Source: Chryseobacterium jejuense (GTDB lineage: Bacteria; Bacteroidota; Bacteroidia; Flavobacteriales; Weeksellaceae). From it: DNA of 64,000 bases. Shown here piece after piece: positions 9,928 to 19,899 of this stretch (the stretch's first letter is position 1; the number at the start of each line of letters is the position of its first letter). Location of the stretch: positions 310,001 through 374,000 of the forward strand of contig NZ_JAGIPR010000003.1 in the NCBI RefSeq assembly GCF_017877355.1. Direction: 5' to 3'. Made by a program: the position numbers and the translations under genes. The notes beneath the pieces were generated by a model, which saw nothing but the letters and a program-made list of their open reading frames with translations, ran no database searches and was not told where the DNA came from.

Positions 9928-12900
9928 TTACCAATTATTTCCTGACATGATAAGCACTTGGCTTTCAGTTCCGTATTTTATTTCGTTAAGGAATATTTCT
10001 TTTCCTTCATCCAATGGAATCATGGAAATTCCTCTACGTTCGTATTCTGATTCAAGGGTGGAAGAAACCATTCCAGCTCCTTTCCAAGGTCCCCAGTTGA
10101 TGGAGATTACCTTTCCTTTTAATCTTTTATTCAGAGCGTTAGCATAATCATCCAGTACACTGTTGGCCGCAGCATAATCTGTCTGTCCTTTGTTACCGTA
10201 TACGGATGCGATACTTGAGAATAAAACAACGAACTGGCAGTCTGTACGAAGTTGTTCAGCCAATACACGAAGTGGTTTTACTTTGGTATCGAATACACGT
10301 CCGAAAGAAGAAGTTGTTTTTTGTTTGAATAATTTATCTTCTAAAAGACCAGCTCCGTGGATTACACCATCTAAACGGTTGTATTTTTCATAAATACTGC
10401 TGATCAGGTTGCTTAATCCTTCTTCGTTACAAAGGTCTAAAGATTGATAAATGATGGTATTTCCAAGCACTTCCATATCACGGATTGTGCGTAGGATCTG
10501 GTTATTTTTGTAAACTTTTGTAGTTTCTTTTTCAATATCAGCAGGAGAAGTGAACTTTCCGGACTTGATTAGGAATGCTCTGATTTCTTCTTTGGTTTTC
10601 ATTGCTTCCAAATCTTTTGCAGAAGCTTCGTTTCTTGGATCTGCAGATCTTCCTACTAAAATATAAGTACATGGATAAGCCTGAGACATGTGTTTTACCA
10701 ATTCTGCAGTGATTCCCTGAGCGCCTCCAAGTACTAATACGACTGATTTCTGATCCAGCTGGATATGGGCTTTATGTAAACTAGTTGACAAAGGGGAAGG
10801 AATGATGTTTACCTTATGTCTTGTGTCATTTTTATAAATAATTTCAGCAGGTTTATCGTTGGTTAATATTTCCTTTAAAGTAATTTCAGCAATCTGATCT
10901 ACTTCCTGTGGCGTGCTCAAGCTGATTAATCTACAAGTGGTATGATCGAATTCTCTCGCTAAACTTTTGAAAAGTCCCGGATACCCCTGATGATGACGTA
11001 AAGCGCGTGCATCTGTTACTTCCTGAAGATGAGCAGTAATATCTGAGATTAAATACACCCATTTTGCTTTGTCGAAATCCAGTTTTTTAATCAGATCTAC
11101 GTGATCGATAATGCTTGGTTTATCAGTAGCTGAGAACAGGTCTAACATAATTAATCCGTCAATATGTGAAAGATCTTTATTGGAATCTACCAATTCTACA
11201 ATAGCTCCGTGTTTTTCCAGTTCAGTTTTGATCGCTGAGGTTTGTTGGGTGTCATCCTGAGTGATGGCAAAACGTTTTCCCTGAAGAACGTCTGTATTTT
11301 GTACTGAAGAGGCATCTGTAGGTGTAATATCAAAACGGAGACGTGATAATACATTATTGGTAGCTTCAGGAGTGTTAACTTCCTTTACTTCGTTTTTTGT
11401 TTCATTGGTATCTCCGCTCATTTCACTGATCCAGCTTGCCAATCCACGAAGGGTTTTAATGGCTGCTAATTTTTCCATTACATCATCAGCCTGTTCAAGG
11501 TTCTCCCCAAAGCCGATCTTGTTTTTAAGATCTGCAATGATTTCCATACGTTTGATGGAATCGATACTAAGGTCTGCTTCTAAATCTAAGTCAAGGCCTA
11601 GCATTTCTTTCGGATATCCTGTTCTTTCGCTTACGATATTGAGGATAGCATTTTGAAGGCCTTCTAATGATAATGCAGATTTTGCCTGTGGTTTTGAAAC
11701 AGCTTCAGGAGTTGTTTCGTTTTTTTCAGGAGCAGTTGTAGCTTCAGCACCTGAGAATTCAGTAAGCCATGAAACTAATCCGCTTAGGGTTTTAATGGCG
11801 GCCAATTGTTCCATCACCATATCTTCATTGGTATTTCCTTTAGCTAATGTTCCCAATTCGTTACGAAGCGTTCCGATGATTTCCACTCTTTTGATAGAGT
11901 CGATACTTAAATCAGCTTCAAGGTCCATTTCCATGCCCAGCATTTCCTGCGGATATCCTGTTTTATCGCTTACCACCTGTAGCAATAATGCTTTGATATC
12001 TCTTGTTGGAGCTGCCTTTACAGCAACGGCAGAAGCAGCCACAGCTTTTTCCTGTTGAACCGGTTGTACCGGAATAGTACGTTCAGGAGCAGGTGTTGGC
12101 ATTGGAGTATTGTAAGCAGGCATTGGGTTGATCTGAGGATTCTGTCCCATAAAGGAAAGCATCACATCACGTTGTGCCTGTATCATTAGTTTCATACTGT
12201 TTAAATATTCCTGCAGCATACGTTCAGCTGTAGATAAGCTTTCCGGAGTAGGAGCTTGCGTATTATGATTTGTAAAATTGTTCATAGGAATAGGATTTAT
12301 GATAGGGAGTGCACCATTAGCAGGCAATGAACCTGTTGTCGGATGTGCAGCTTGTCCGTTCACACGCCAGATGGCAGGGCTTTTCTTGTAAAGTTCAGGC
12401 TGATTGATGTCAACAAGCTGAACGAAACGGCCATCGAAAAGTTTTTCAATATTGAAGCTGCGTCCTGTTCCTAAATACTGAGCCAGCATGCAAAGCAGGT
12501 GGGTGAATTTATTACGGCTGCTGTCTTCAACATATAAAGTCAACTGGTCTTTTTCAAGACATGATTTTGCCAATCCTGTAAGGACTTTTCCGGGTCCTAC
12601 CTCGATGAAGATTCTTGCTCCATCGTTATACATCGCCTGCATCTGCTCTACGAATCTCACAGGCTGTACCAGATGCTCGGTAAGTCTTTCTTTGATGTCT
12701 GAAGGATGCGAAGGATATACATCTGCTGTGGTATTAGACCATACAGGGATCTGCATTTCCTGGAAAGGGACGTCTTTTAATACATCAGCATATAAACCTT
12801 TTGATTTTGCCAATAACGGGCTGTGGAATGCACATGCAACTTCTAATTTTTTAGCAGAAATACCTTCCTGTTTAAGTACTTCCAGCAGTTTATTAATGGC

Positions 12901-15900
12901 TTCCGTACTTCCAGCAATTACACATTGAGTAGGAGCATTGAAGTTAACCGGATAGCATCCTTCCACTTTAGCAATAATCGGTTGTAAACGTTCGTGAGTA
13001 GCACTCGCTGCCAGCATTGAACCCGGATCTCCACCTTCTACTGAGTTTAAGATTGACTGCGCTCTCTGGATACTTAAATCAACTAATTGATCTTCTGCAA
13101 ATACTCCTGAGAAGCATAGAGCAGGTAATTCACCATAGCTATGACCAGCCAACATATCGGGAATGATTCCCAATGATTCTAAGAATTTGGCCAATGCAAG
13201 ATCAACAATTCCTAAAAGCGGTTGTGCTAAACGGGTATCTTTAATGGTTTCTTTTTGTTTCTTTAAATCCGCTTCATTAAATGTTGTAGAAGGGAAAATT
13301 ACTTTTTCAAGCTCAGGGTAATTGTCGATAATCTTACGCATAGCCGGGAAGACTACGAATAGATCACGAGCCATGTTGATTCTCTGACTTCCTTGCCCAG
13401 GGAATGTAAAGGCTACCTTACCTTCTTTTTTACTGACAGTGAAAGTATCTTTGGTTTCTATTCCTACCAATACTAACTCAATTTTCATCATCAGGTCTAC
13501 AGCGGTATCTGCAACGATACTGAATTGAATTGGTTTTTCTGAAACAATACTTAAACTGTAGGCAATATGTTTTAATGGAATTTCATCATTGATATCTAAT
13601 AAAGCTTTGATCTGACCGGATTGTGCTTTGGCTTCTTCATAAGTATCCCCACGGAATACAAATAATTCTGAAGGCCACGATTGCATAGCAATAGAATTAT
13701 CCTGTTTCGGATGATTAGCAATTACGGTGTGGAAGTTAGTTCCTCCAAATCCAAAAGCACTGATTCCTGCATAACGGTTCTTTTCAGTCCATAATCCTGT
13801 TTCAGCATGGAAAGAGAATGGGCTGGTTTGTGCATTATAATAAGCATTAGGCTGCTTAAGGTGAAGGGTAGGTGGTTTCACTCCATGGTAAACAGCAAGA
13901 GAAGCTTTGATTAAACCAGCTAATCCTGCAGCACACTTGGTATGTCCGATTTGTGTCTTTACAGAACCTAAATGAGTCTGTCCCGGTAATGCTCCTGAGC
14001 GGCTGAATAGGTTTGTTAATGCACTTAATTCTGTTTTGTCTCCAACAACAGTTCCTGTACCGTGAGCTTCTACCAATCCTACGGATGCAGCACTGATTCC
14101 CGCCTGAGTATAAGCACGTTCTAATGCTCTTACCTGACCTACTTTTCTAGGAGCAGTTAATCCAAGAGCTTTACCATCACTGGATCCGCCAACACCTTTG
14201 ATCACCGAATAAATACGGTCACCATCGTTGACAGCATCTTCATATCTTTTCAAAACAAGGATGGCGATTCCTTCTCCAAGAGCGATTCCGTCTGCTTCAC
14301 TATCGAATGTTGCACATCTTCCTTTTCTGGAAAGAGCGTGGGTGCTGGAGAACATCAGGTAATCATTGATTCCGTTGTGTAAATCTGCACCTCCGGCAAG
14401 AACCATATCGGATTTTCCTAGTACAAGTTCCTGACAAGCCAAATCCAGAGCTGCTAAAGACGAAGCACAAGCTGCATCTACGGTGAAGTTTCTTCCGCCT
14501 AAATCCAGACGGTTCGTAATCCTACCTGCGATCACATTGGCCAAAATACCTGGGAAAGAATCCTCCGTAGTATGTGGGAAGACTTCTTTTACTTCCTCAT
14601 GAAGTTCTCCGAAGACCTGTTTATAATATCCTCTGAAACTATAGCTGTTGGCAAGGTCGTTCCCCCCTTCAGCTCCGATAATTACAGAAATGTTTTCTCT
14701 GTCAATATGTTTTTCACCATAACCTGCATCTTCCATTGCACGTTTTGCAACTAATAAAGTTAGCAATTGTGTAGGTTCAATAGCAGCCAAAGATTGTGGC
14801 GGAATACCGAATGCCAATGGATCAAAATCAATTTTTGGAATGAACCCACCCCATTTTGAATGCGATACATCAGTTTCATCTGAATCCGGTTTGTAATAAA
14901 GGTCTTTATTCCATCTTTCATCCGGAACTTCAGTAACGCTGTCTTTTCCTAGGATAATATTTCTCCAGAATTCATCCAGGTTTTTAGCACCCGGGAAAAT
15001 ACAATCCATTCCAACAATCGCGATATCCAACGGTTTTTCGCTGGATGTTGGCTGTTCTGGCAATGCTGCGTTTTGGATATATTTGTAATTGCCGATACTA
15101 ACGTTTTGGTGAAGTTCTTCAAGGGTAAGCACTTTGTTGCGCATCGTTGCAATCTGCCCGATCATGTACATTCCAAGATCCAACTGATTATCTTTAGGAA
15201 TGTTTACTAGCTGATCTCCTTGGCGTTCAATTCCTTTCGCAGCAATTCTTAAACGCCCTACGTTTAATTTTTCCAATTGCTCCCAAACCACTTTTTTATC
15301 TGTTCCGGCTGCTAAAAGTTGAGCTTTCTCTGTATTGAAATGATGAGCAAATGCTGTATTTAGACACCGGGTTTCATGTCCCGGCGCTGTTTCTAATAAG
15401 ACTGTATCTTTAGCCTGCATAGCCTGTAACTGGAATTCCTCCTGAATGGCTCCGGTTTGTACAGCTTCTTGAGTGTACAGATAAGCTGTTCCCATTAAAA
15501 CACCCACTTTTACCCCTCTGGCAGCCAGTGGAGCGGCCATAATAGAAACGAATGCGGTTGAGAAATCATTATGGATTCCCCCTGCGAAAAATACACTGAT
15601 ATTTTCCGGATGGTCTTCTTTTAATATACGTTCAATCTGTTTTTCCCAAAGAACCATACTTGATAATGGACCTACGTGTCCGCCACATTCACGGCCTTCG
15701 AAAATAAAACTCTTAGCTCCTTCTTTAAGGAAAATATCCAATAGGGCAGGAGATGGAACATGCAGGAATGTCTTTATTCCTGCTTTTTCAAAGACTTTAG
15801 CCTGTGCCGGTCTTCCGCCTGCGATTAAAACTACGGGTGGCTGGGCTTCTAGGATGTAAGAGGTCTGTTCATCTCTTAGCTCCTGAGGCGCAAATCCTAA

Positions 15901-16962
15901 AATTCCTACACCCCATGTTTTGTTACCTGCGAGTTCCTTGGTTTCCATTACCAAAGACTTCGCAGAGTTTCCTTTCAATAAAGATAAGGCAACGAATGGC
16001 AAAGCTCCGGCTTCTGCAACAGCATTGGCAAATCCGGGAACATCACTTACACGGGTCATTGGCCCTTGTGCTATTGGATATTTTAATCCAAGTTCCTGTG
16101 CTAATGGATTATTCTGATCAATAACCTGAAGGGCTTTTGCCTGTTTCAGATGTCCATGCATGGCTTCTTGAAGTCCGAAAGCCATTTTTTTCAGGGTTCT
16201 GAACTCTTCATACAGGTCTGTTGCCAGGGAAATATCCTGTCCCATTGGAATGTAGCTCTTGCTGATGTCAAAATCTGTAAAATATTGTTTAAGATCTTCA
16301 GTGTTGATATCATCCGGTAATGAAGGAGAATTAGGTCTTACCAATACTCTGTGATTGGCGATAATTTTAGTTTCAGTTCCGTTCAGTTTTGAACATAGAT
16401 CTTTTAAGTCCTTTGGAACAGAACTTTCAGGGAATAAAGCAAGTTGGCTGTCCAGAACAACTCCTGTTGCTCCTAAAGCTTTCACGGCTGAGGCAGTATG
16501 GAGTCCTATTCCCCCCTGTACCCACACCGGAATGCTTTTTATTTCCTTGATAATGCGTTGGAATAATACAAAAGAAGATTCATAGCCGATTTGACCTCCT
16601 GCTTCATTTCCTTTGATGATTATTCCTTTTGCTCCTGATTGTTCAGCTTGTTTAGCTTCTTCCAAACTGGTTACCTGATAAATGATATCCAGATTTGAAT
16701 TTTGAGAAAATGTCATTCCGAAGGGTAATATCGCAAATCTTACACTTTTGGGAATTTGAAGCGATGAGAATTTTTCATTAGAAACATATATACCATAAGA
16801 GGGTAGGGCTGTTTCTTCCAGTTGACTAATTGCTGTCTGGGCGGTCGTTAACTCCTGACCTAAGCTGAGAACAGGAAATACACCTGCCTGTTGCAATTTA
16901 TGCATCAGGTTGACATCCGGCTTTTCGAAAGGTGTTAGTCCAATAATGGTTAATTTTTTCAT
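9928..16962 (-). CDS. PUFA-synthase-like PKS: NMO-NMO-KS-AT-ACP-ACP-KR
   Basis: A 2344-aa protein heading the operon. Residues about 1-230 and 280-560 are two nitronate-monooxygenase/PfaD-like flavin TIM barrels (AGGQIGYESS; GGHVGPLSS). The ketosynthase (about 645-1080) has DAACASS, HGTGTVVGD and QIGHTKCAAG. The acyltransferase (about 1187-1500) has FPGQGSQ and GHSYGE. Two tandem ACPs near 1686 and 1801 both read DLEADLSIDSIKR, the PUFA-synthase type. The ketoreductase (about 1900-2344) has VLGGAQGI, FSSIAS and TDYAAAN. PfaD-type proteins supply enoyl reduction in PUFA synthases, so this looks like PfaD fused to PfaA, with the flavin domain doubled. Product unknown. Confidence 0.94.
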   Translation of the reverse strand: MKKLTIIGLTPFEKPDVNLMHKLQQAGVFPVLSLGQELTTAQTAISQLEETALPSYGIYVSNEKFSSLQIPKSVRFAILPFGMTFSQNSNLDIIYQVTSLEEAKQAEQSGAKGIIIKGNEAGGQIGYESSFVLFQRIIKEIKSIPVWVQGGIGLHTASAVKALGATGVVLDSQLALFPESSVPKDLKDLCSKLNGTETKIIANHRVLVRPNSPSLPDDINTEDLKQYFTDFDISKSYIPMGQDISLATDLYEEFRTLKKMAFGLQEAMHGHLKQAKALQVIDQNNPLAQELGLKYPIAQGPMTRVSDVPGFANAVAEAGALPFVALSLLKGNSAKSLVMETKELAGNKTWGVGILGFAPQELRDEQTSYILEAQPPVVLIAGGRPAQAKVFEKAGIKTFLHVPSPALLDIFLKEGAKSFIFEGRECGGHVGPLSSMVLWEKQIERILKEDHPENISVFFAGGIHNDFSTAFVSIMAAPLAARGVKVGVLMGTAYLYTQEAVQTGAIQEEFQLQAMQAKDTVLLETAPGHETRCLNTAFAHHFNTEKAQLLAAGTDKKVVWEQLEKLNVGRLRIAAKGIERQGDQLVNIPKDNQLDLGMYMIGQIATMRNKVLTLEELHQNVSIGNYKYIQNAALPEQPTSSEKPLDIAIVGMDCIFPGAKNLDEFWRNIILGKDSVTEVPDERWNKDLYYKPDSDETDVSHSKWGGFIPKIDFDPLAFGIPPQSLAAIEPTQLLTLLVAKRAMEDAGYGEKHIDRENISVIIGAEGGNDLANSYSFRGYYKQVFGELHEEVKEVFPHTTEDSFPGILANVIAGRITNRLDLGGRNFTVDAACASSLAALDLACQELVLGKSDMVLAGGADLHNGINDYLMFSSTHALSRKGRCATFDSEADGIALGEGIAILVLKRYEDAVNDGDRIYSVIKGVGGSSDGKALGLTAPRKVGQVRALERAYTQAGISAASVGLVEAHGTGTVVGDKTELSALTNLFSRSGALPGQTHLGSVKTQIGHTKCAAGLAGLIKASLAVYHGVKPPTLHLKQPNAYYNAQTSPFSFHAETGLWTEKNRYAGISAFGFGGTNFHTVIANHPKQDNSIAMQSWPSELFVFRGDTYEEAKAQSGQIKALLDINDEIPLKHIAYSLSIVSEKPIQFSIVADTAVDLMMKIELVLVGIETKDTFTVSKKEGKVAFTFPGQGSQRINMARDLFVVFPAMRKIIDNYPELEKVIFPSTTFNEADLKKQKETIKDTRLAQPLLGIVDLALAKFLESLGIIPDMLAGHSYGELPALCFSGVFAEDQLVDLSIQRAQSILNSVEGGDPGSMLAASATHERLQPIIAKVEGCYPVNFNAPTQCVIAGSTEAINKLLEVLKQEGISAKKLEVACAFHSPLLAKSKGLYADVLKDVPFQEMQIPVWSNTTADVYPSHPSDIKERLTEHLVQPVRFVEQMQAMYNDGARIFIEVGPGKVLTGLAKSCLEKDQLTLYVEDSSRNKFTHLLCMLAQYLGTGRSFNIEKLFDGRFVQLVDINQPELYKKSPAIWRVNGQAAHPTTGSLPANGALPIINPIPMNNFTNHNTQAPTPESLSTAERMLQEYLNSMKLMIQAQRDVMLSFMGQNPQINPMPAYNTPMPTPAPERTIPVQPVQQEKAVAASAVAVKAAPTRDIKALLLQVVSDKTGYPQEMLGMEMDLEADLSIDSIKRVEIIGTLRNELGTLAKGNTNEDMVMEQLAAIKTLSGLVSWLTEFSGAEATTAPEKNETTPEAVSKPQAKSALSLEGLQNAILNIVSERTGYPKEMLGLDLDLEADLSIDSIKRMEIIADLKNKIGFGENLEQADDVMEKLAAIKTLRGLASWISEMSGDTNETKNEVKEVNTPEATNNVLSRLRFDITPTDASSVQNTDVLQGKRFAITQDDTQQTSAIKTELEKHGAIVELVDSNKDLSHIDGLIMLDLFSATDKPSIIDHVDLIKKLDFDKAKWVYLISDITAHLQEVTDARALRHHQGYPGLFKSLAREFDHTTCRLISLSTPQEVDQIAEITLKEILTNDKPAEIIYKNDTRHKVNIIPSPLSTSLHKAHIQLDQKSVVLVLGGAQGITAELVKHMSQAYPCTYILVGRSADPRNEASAKDLEAMKTKEEIRAFLIKSGKFTSPADIEKETTKVYKNNQILRTIRDMEVLGNTIIYQSLDLCNEEGLSNLISSIYEKYNRLDGVIHGAGLLEDKLFKQKTTSSFGRVFDTKVKPLRVLAEQLRTDCQFVVLFSSIASVYGNKGQTDYAAANSVLDDYANALNKRLKGKVISINWGPWKGAGMVSSTLESEYERRGISMIPLDEGKEIFLNEIKYGTESQVLIMSGNNW

Positions 16963-17029
16963 GGCGTGATATGTTAGTAAGGATTTTGTGAAAAGGACAT
17001 AAATCTTTGAGATAAAGAGAAATGGCTTA

Positions 17030-17188
17030 TTACAAAATCATAAAATTGGTTTTTATTAGATTTTTAATGGTAAAGTTTGTTTGTTGAAGACTTTTCAACG
17101 GCATATGATTAGCCCTAAAGTAATTAGAGTTAAAGGTAGTGTCCGGCTTTTCAAAAGGCATTAGCCTAATAATGGTCAAGTTTTTCAT
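17030..17188 (-). pseudogene. Duplicated 5' remnant of the large PKS gene (or short leader ORF)
   Basis: Reading leftwards from ATG at 17188 gives MKNLTIIRLMPFEKPDTTF, against MKKLTIIGLTPFEKPDVNL at the start of the 2344-aa PKS: 13 of 19 residues match. After that the similarity stops and the frame runs unrelated to a TAA at 17030. It lies about 70 bp upstream of the true PKS start. I read it as a tandem duplication scar, either of this operon's own gene or of a lost paralogue. A translated 52-aa leader is possible but there is no evidence for it. Confidence 0.6.
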
Positions 17189-17951
17189 TGCATTTAGTAT
17201 TAAAATAATAATATGCGATTTTGCATTAAAACATCAATCTAATGGGTATAAAGATCGATTGTTTATTATGCATGAATAAAAATAATAAATTTATGATATA
17301 TTTTCAACCATAAATGAAATTTTATAATAATTTTTTAGCAAAAATTTGTTAATTGTTCAAATGCTATTAAAATATTCGGTTTATTTTCTTATTCGCTATA
17401 AACTAGCCGGCACAATCTGTGTAACCATAAATATAAATAATTATAGTTAAGAAAATGTTAAGCAAAGATAGGAATAAAAAATAAGATATTTCAAAAAGAA
17501 GAGATTTGTTTTTGTTATATTACAAAAAGATAACATATGAATTTGGCTGTAAAATCTACAAAATTTGGGTTTGAAAATAGCGTGAAATTTTAGACTCATT
17601 CCTCATGGGATTGAATTGGAATGCTATAGAGGAGAAACGATAATCGGTATTTTGTGAATTATTCGTAAAAAAATGTTAAAGAAATATTAATTATATTATT
17701 AATAAAATTAATATAACCTGAGTTCAGGATAAGACATTTCTGTTTTTAGTAAGTAAGGAAGTCTGGAGCTGGGAGGGGAAAGTAAGTTGAGGTTAAAAAA
17801 CCACTTACAACCCTGTCATTTATTATTCCTTTAAAGACTGCTTCATCAAATTTTACGGCAACGTCAGAAATTGTAGCTCCGATAGTAACTTCCAGCCTCC
17901 CTCTTCCAGCTTCCAGCCTATTATCCTTAATTTTATTATCCCAAACTCGGA
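17189..17951. other. Intergenic region upstream of the PKS operon
   Basis: About 760 bp, very AT-rich between 17200 and 17720. It must hold the promoter of the minus-strand PKS operon, but I found no convincing TAnnTTTG box on that strand. The part from about 17755 to 17920 is richer in GC and carries the repeat arms listed separately. No credible gene was seen. Confidence 0.5.
17758..17918. repeat. Imperfect GGAAG/CTTCC-rich inverted repeat pair
   Basis: The left arm near 17758 reads GAAGTCTGGAGCTGGGAGG and the right arm near 17896 reads CCTCCCTCTTCCAGCTTCC. They are roughly complementary and lie about 120 bp apart. Such purine/pyrimidine-skewed arms resemble scattered flavobacterial intergenic repeats. 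Whether it is a mobile repeat, or a long-range stem at the 3' end of the gene at 17952, is not resolved. Confidence 0.35.
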
Positions 17952-18560
17952 TTAATATAACTGTTTTATAGTTTCAATCGTTTTTGTTTTTAATTCAATG
18001 AATAGATAGATAAATCCATCATCATGAAACAGATCACATTTTTTGATTTCAACTTGTCCTAGAAAGAATAATGGAGAGTTGTTTTGAATAGGCCATTCGG
18101 GATTTTGTATCCATTTGGGTGGCTTGGTCTGATATCTGAAAAGCTCAGCATACCGTTGTTTGATGTGTTGTTTTTGTTCCGCTTTTGAAAGGCTTTTATC
18201 TTCCGGTAAAATATGTTTTTCTATAAAACCTAAATCTGCATCTATATATTTAGGGCTAGTACTTAGAATCAAATTATAATCATTGGAATATTGAGAGGTT
18301 GCAGTAGTGTTTATTCCTATTTTATCTAAAAATAGCTGAACGGTTTGCTGTGCATTTAGCCTTCCATTTGGATTTGTATAATTCTGCTCTGCGAGATAGA
18401 AGAATGGAGTAGTGTCCTTCAGATAGGTTTTCTGCCAGCTGATGGAAGGGTCTGAAAGTAATTTTTCTAATTCTACATTGGTATAAAGCTGTTGTTCAAA
18501 TTCTTTGCAGGAAATTTTTCCTTCAACAAAGTCTTTTAAAAACCGTATGGCATCTTTCAT
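17952..18560 (-). CDS. Hypothetical protein, YwqG/DUF1963-like C-terminal pattern
   Basis: A 202-aa cytosolic protein with no signal peptide or membrane segment. The C-terminal third contains PPKWIQNPEWP, PLFFLGQVEI and LFHDDGFIYLF. This order resembles the proline-tryptophan, FLGQ and D-D-G-x-x-Y-x-F pattern of YwqG/DUF1963 proteins, some of which act as immunity proteins. The N-terminal 60 residues are helical and unfamiliar. It stands alone between the PKS operon and the glutaminase gene, on the same strand as both. Assignment is by motif resemblance only, and function is unknown. Confidence 0.6.
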   Translation of the reverse strand: MKDAIRFLKDFVEGKISCKEFEQQLYTNVELEKLLSDPSISWQKTYLKDTTPFFYLAEQNYTNPNGRLNAQQTVQLFLDKIGINTTATSQYSNDYNLILSTSPKYIDADLGFIEKHILPEDKSLSKAEQKQHIKQRYAELFRYQTKPPKWIQNPEWPIQNNSPLFFLGQVEIKKCDLFHDDGFIYLFIELKTKTIETIKQLY

Positions 18561-18636
18561 GAGCTATAGCGGCTTATTGTGGTTTGTACCAAGATTGAAT
18601 ATATCATAAAATGACTTTCAGACTCTCTTTGGTGTA

Positions 18637-19650
18637 TTAAAAAATACTTAAGTTATATTGTTTTGCAAGATCTAAAATAATGTGATATCCGGCTAATGAA
18701 TTTCCATGTTGATCTAAGGCAGGGCTGAATACTCCGATACCCATTTTTCCAGGAACACTTACTGTAATTCCACCACCTACTCCGGATTTGCTCGGCAATC
18801 CTACAGTTCTGGAGTATTCTCCACTAAATTCGTACATTCCGGCAGTCAGCATTTGAGATTCGACCAGTTTGGCTATATCAGCATTTTTATATTGAGCATC
18901 GCCATCAAAACGGACACATTGATTGGCGAAGAAATATCCGATTTTTGCAAGGTCTTCAGCGGTAAGTTCAATAGAACATTGTTTGAAATAATTATCCAGC
19001 TGGTCTTCATTTCCTGAAATCAATCCACTGTTTTTCATGATGTAGAACATGCCGCGGTTACGGTGGCCGGTAGATTTTTCAGATTCGTATACGGATTTAC
19101 TGTAATCAATTGTAGTGTTTTTAGTGATATAACGAACCATATCTAAAACTTTAAGGAATGGTTTCTCGCCGTCACCGGAAATTAAAGAGGTGGTAAGGAT
19201 GGCGCCCGCGTTCATCATCGGATTAAGTGGTTTTCCTGTTGTTTCAAGATTGGAAAAATGATTAAAGGGTCTGTCTGATCCGAAATAACCCATTTTATCA
19301 AAAACGTTCGCTTCACCTCTTTCATTTACAGCCACCATTAGAGCGATGATCTTGGAAATACTCTGCATGGTAAATTTCTTTTGAATATCACCGGTGCTGA
19401 ATACTTTACCGTTTTTATCTACTACAGAAAAGGCAATCGCTTTAGCATCCATTTTACCAAGCTCAGGAATATAATCAGCAACCTTACCTTGTGTATAATA
19501 ATTTCTGTTTTTTTCCAGGATGTTGCTTAAAGTCTTTTCTGAAATCGTTGAAAGATCTGCTGTTTTCTGAGCATATATCACTGTATTTAAGGATAAAAAC
19601 CCTGCAATAAGAATTCCTTTGGCGGAAAATAGAAAGCTATTTTTTTTCAT
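18637..19650 (-). CDS. glsA: Glutaminase A, exported form
   Basis: A serine-dependent glutaminase of the beta-lactamase fold, hydrolysing glutamine to glutamate and ammonia. The catalytic SxxK is seen in MQSISKI. Family blocks GKPLNPMMNAGAI, HRNRGM and VGLPSKSGVGGGI follow in order. I start at the ATG at 19650 because it gives a clean signal peptide, MKKNSFLFSAKGILIAGFLS, ending at VIYAQ. The frame stays open 21 codons further upstream but adds an unlikely extension. Most GlsA proteins are cytosolic, so the signal peptide is notable and suggests a periplasmic, nutrient-scavenging enzyme. The mature length of about 310 aa is normal for the family. Confidence 0.93.
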   Translation of the reverse strand: MKKNSFLFSAKGILIAGFLSLNTVIYAQKTADLSTISEKTLSNILEKNRNYYTQGKVADYIPELGKMDAKAIAFSVVDKNGKVFSTGDIQKKFTMQSISKIIALMVAVNERGEANVFDKMGYFGSDRPFNHFSNLETTGKPLNPMMNAGAILTTSLISGDGEKPFLKVLDMVRYITKNTTIDYSKSVYESEKSTGHRNRGMFYIMKNSGLISGNEDQLDNYFKQCSIELTAEDLAKIGYFFANQCVRFDGDAQYKNADIAKLVESQMLTAGMYEFSGEYSRTVGLPSKSGVGGGITVSVPGKMGIGVFSPALDQHGNSLAGYHIILDLAKQYNLSIF

Positions 19651-19744
19651 GTAGAATATTTTCGAATAAAAGTTTATCATAAGCCTCGAAAAAACAAAGA
19701 TAAGGTATTTCATTTTTTATGCAAGGTTTGAGGGAGAACTTCAG

Positions 19745-19779
19745 TGATGAGGTGGGGGAGGAGGTTGACCACCTCATCA
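19745..19779. repeat. Inverted repeat between two minus-strand genes
   Basis: TGATGAGGTGG at 19745-19755 pairs perfectly with CCACCTCATCA at 19769-19779, an 11-bp stem with a 13-nt purine-rich loop. It lies 3' of the GT-C gene and 5' of the glutaminase gene. There is no T-run on the minus strand, so a simple intrinsic terminator is not clear. An operator is the other option. Confidence 0.45.
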
Positions 19780-19899
19780 ATACTTCAAAATATTTTTGAC
19801 ACTCCTCCAGAGGAAAGTAATGTTGTGCTTTTGACTGCAGTTTTTGGAGAAGTAAGGAATTATTGTCTTTTAAATGATCAATTTCAGCTCAATTTACCT

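Noticed and set aside
1..16962. Flexirubin or aryl-polyene cluster
   Set aside because: Those are type II-like systems with separate KS/CLF and tailoring genes; here large multidomain synthases with PUFA-type ACPs are seen.
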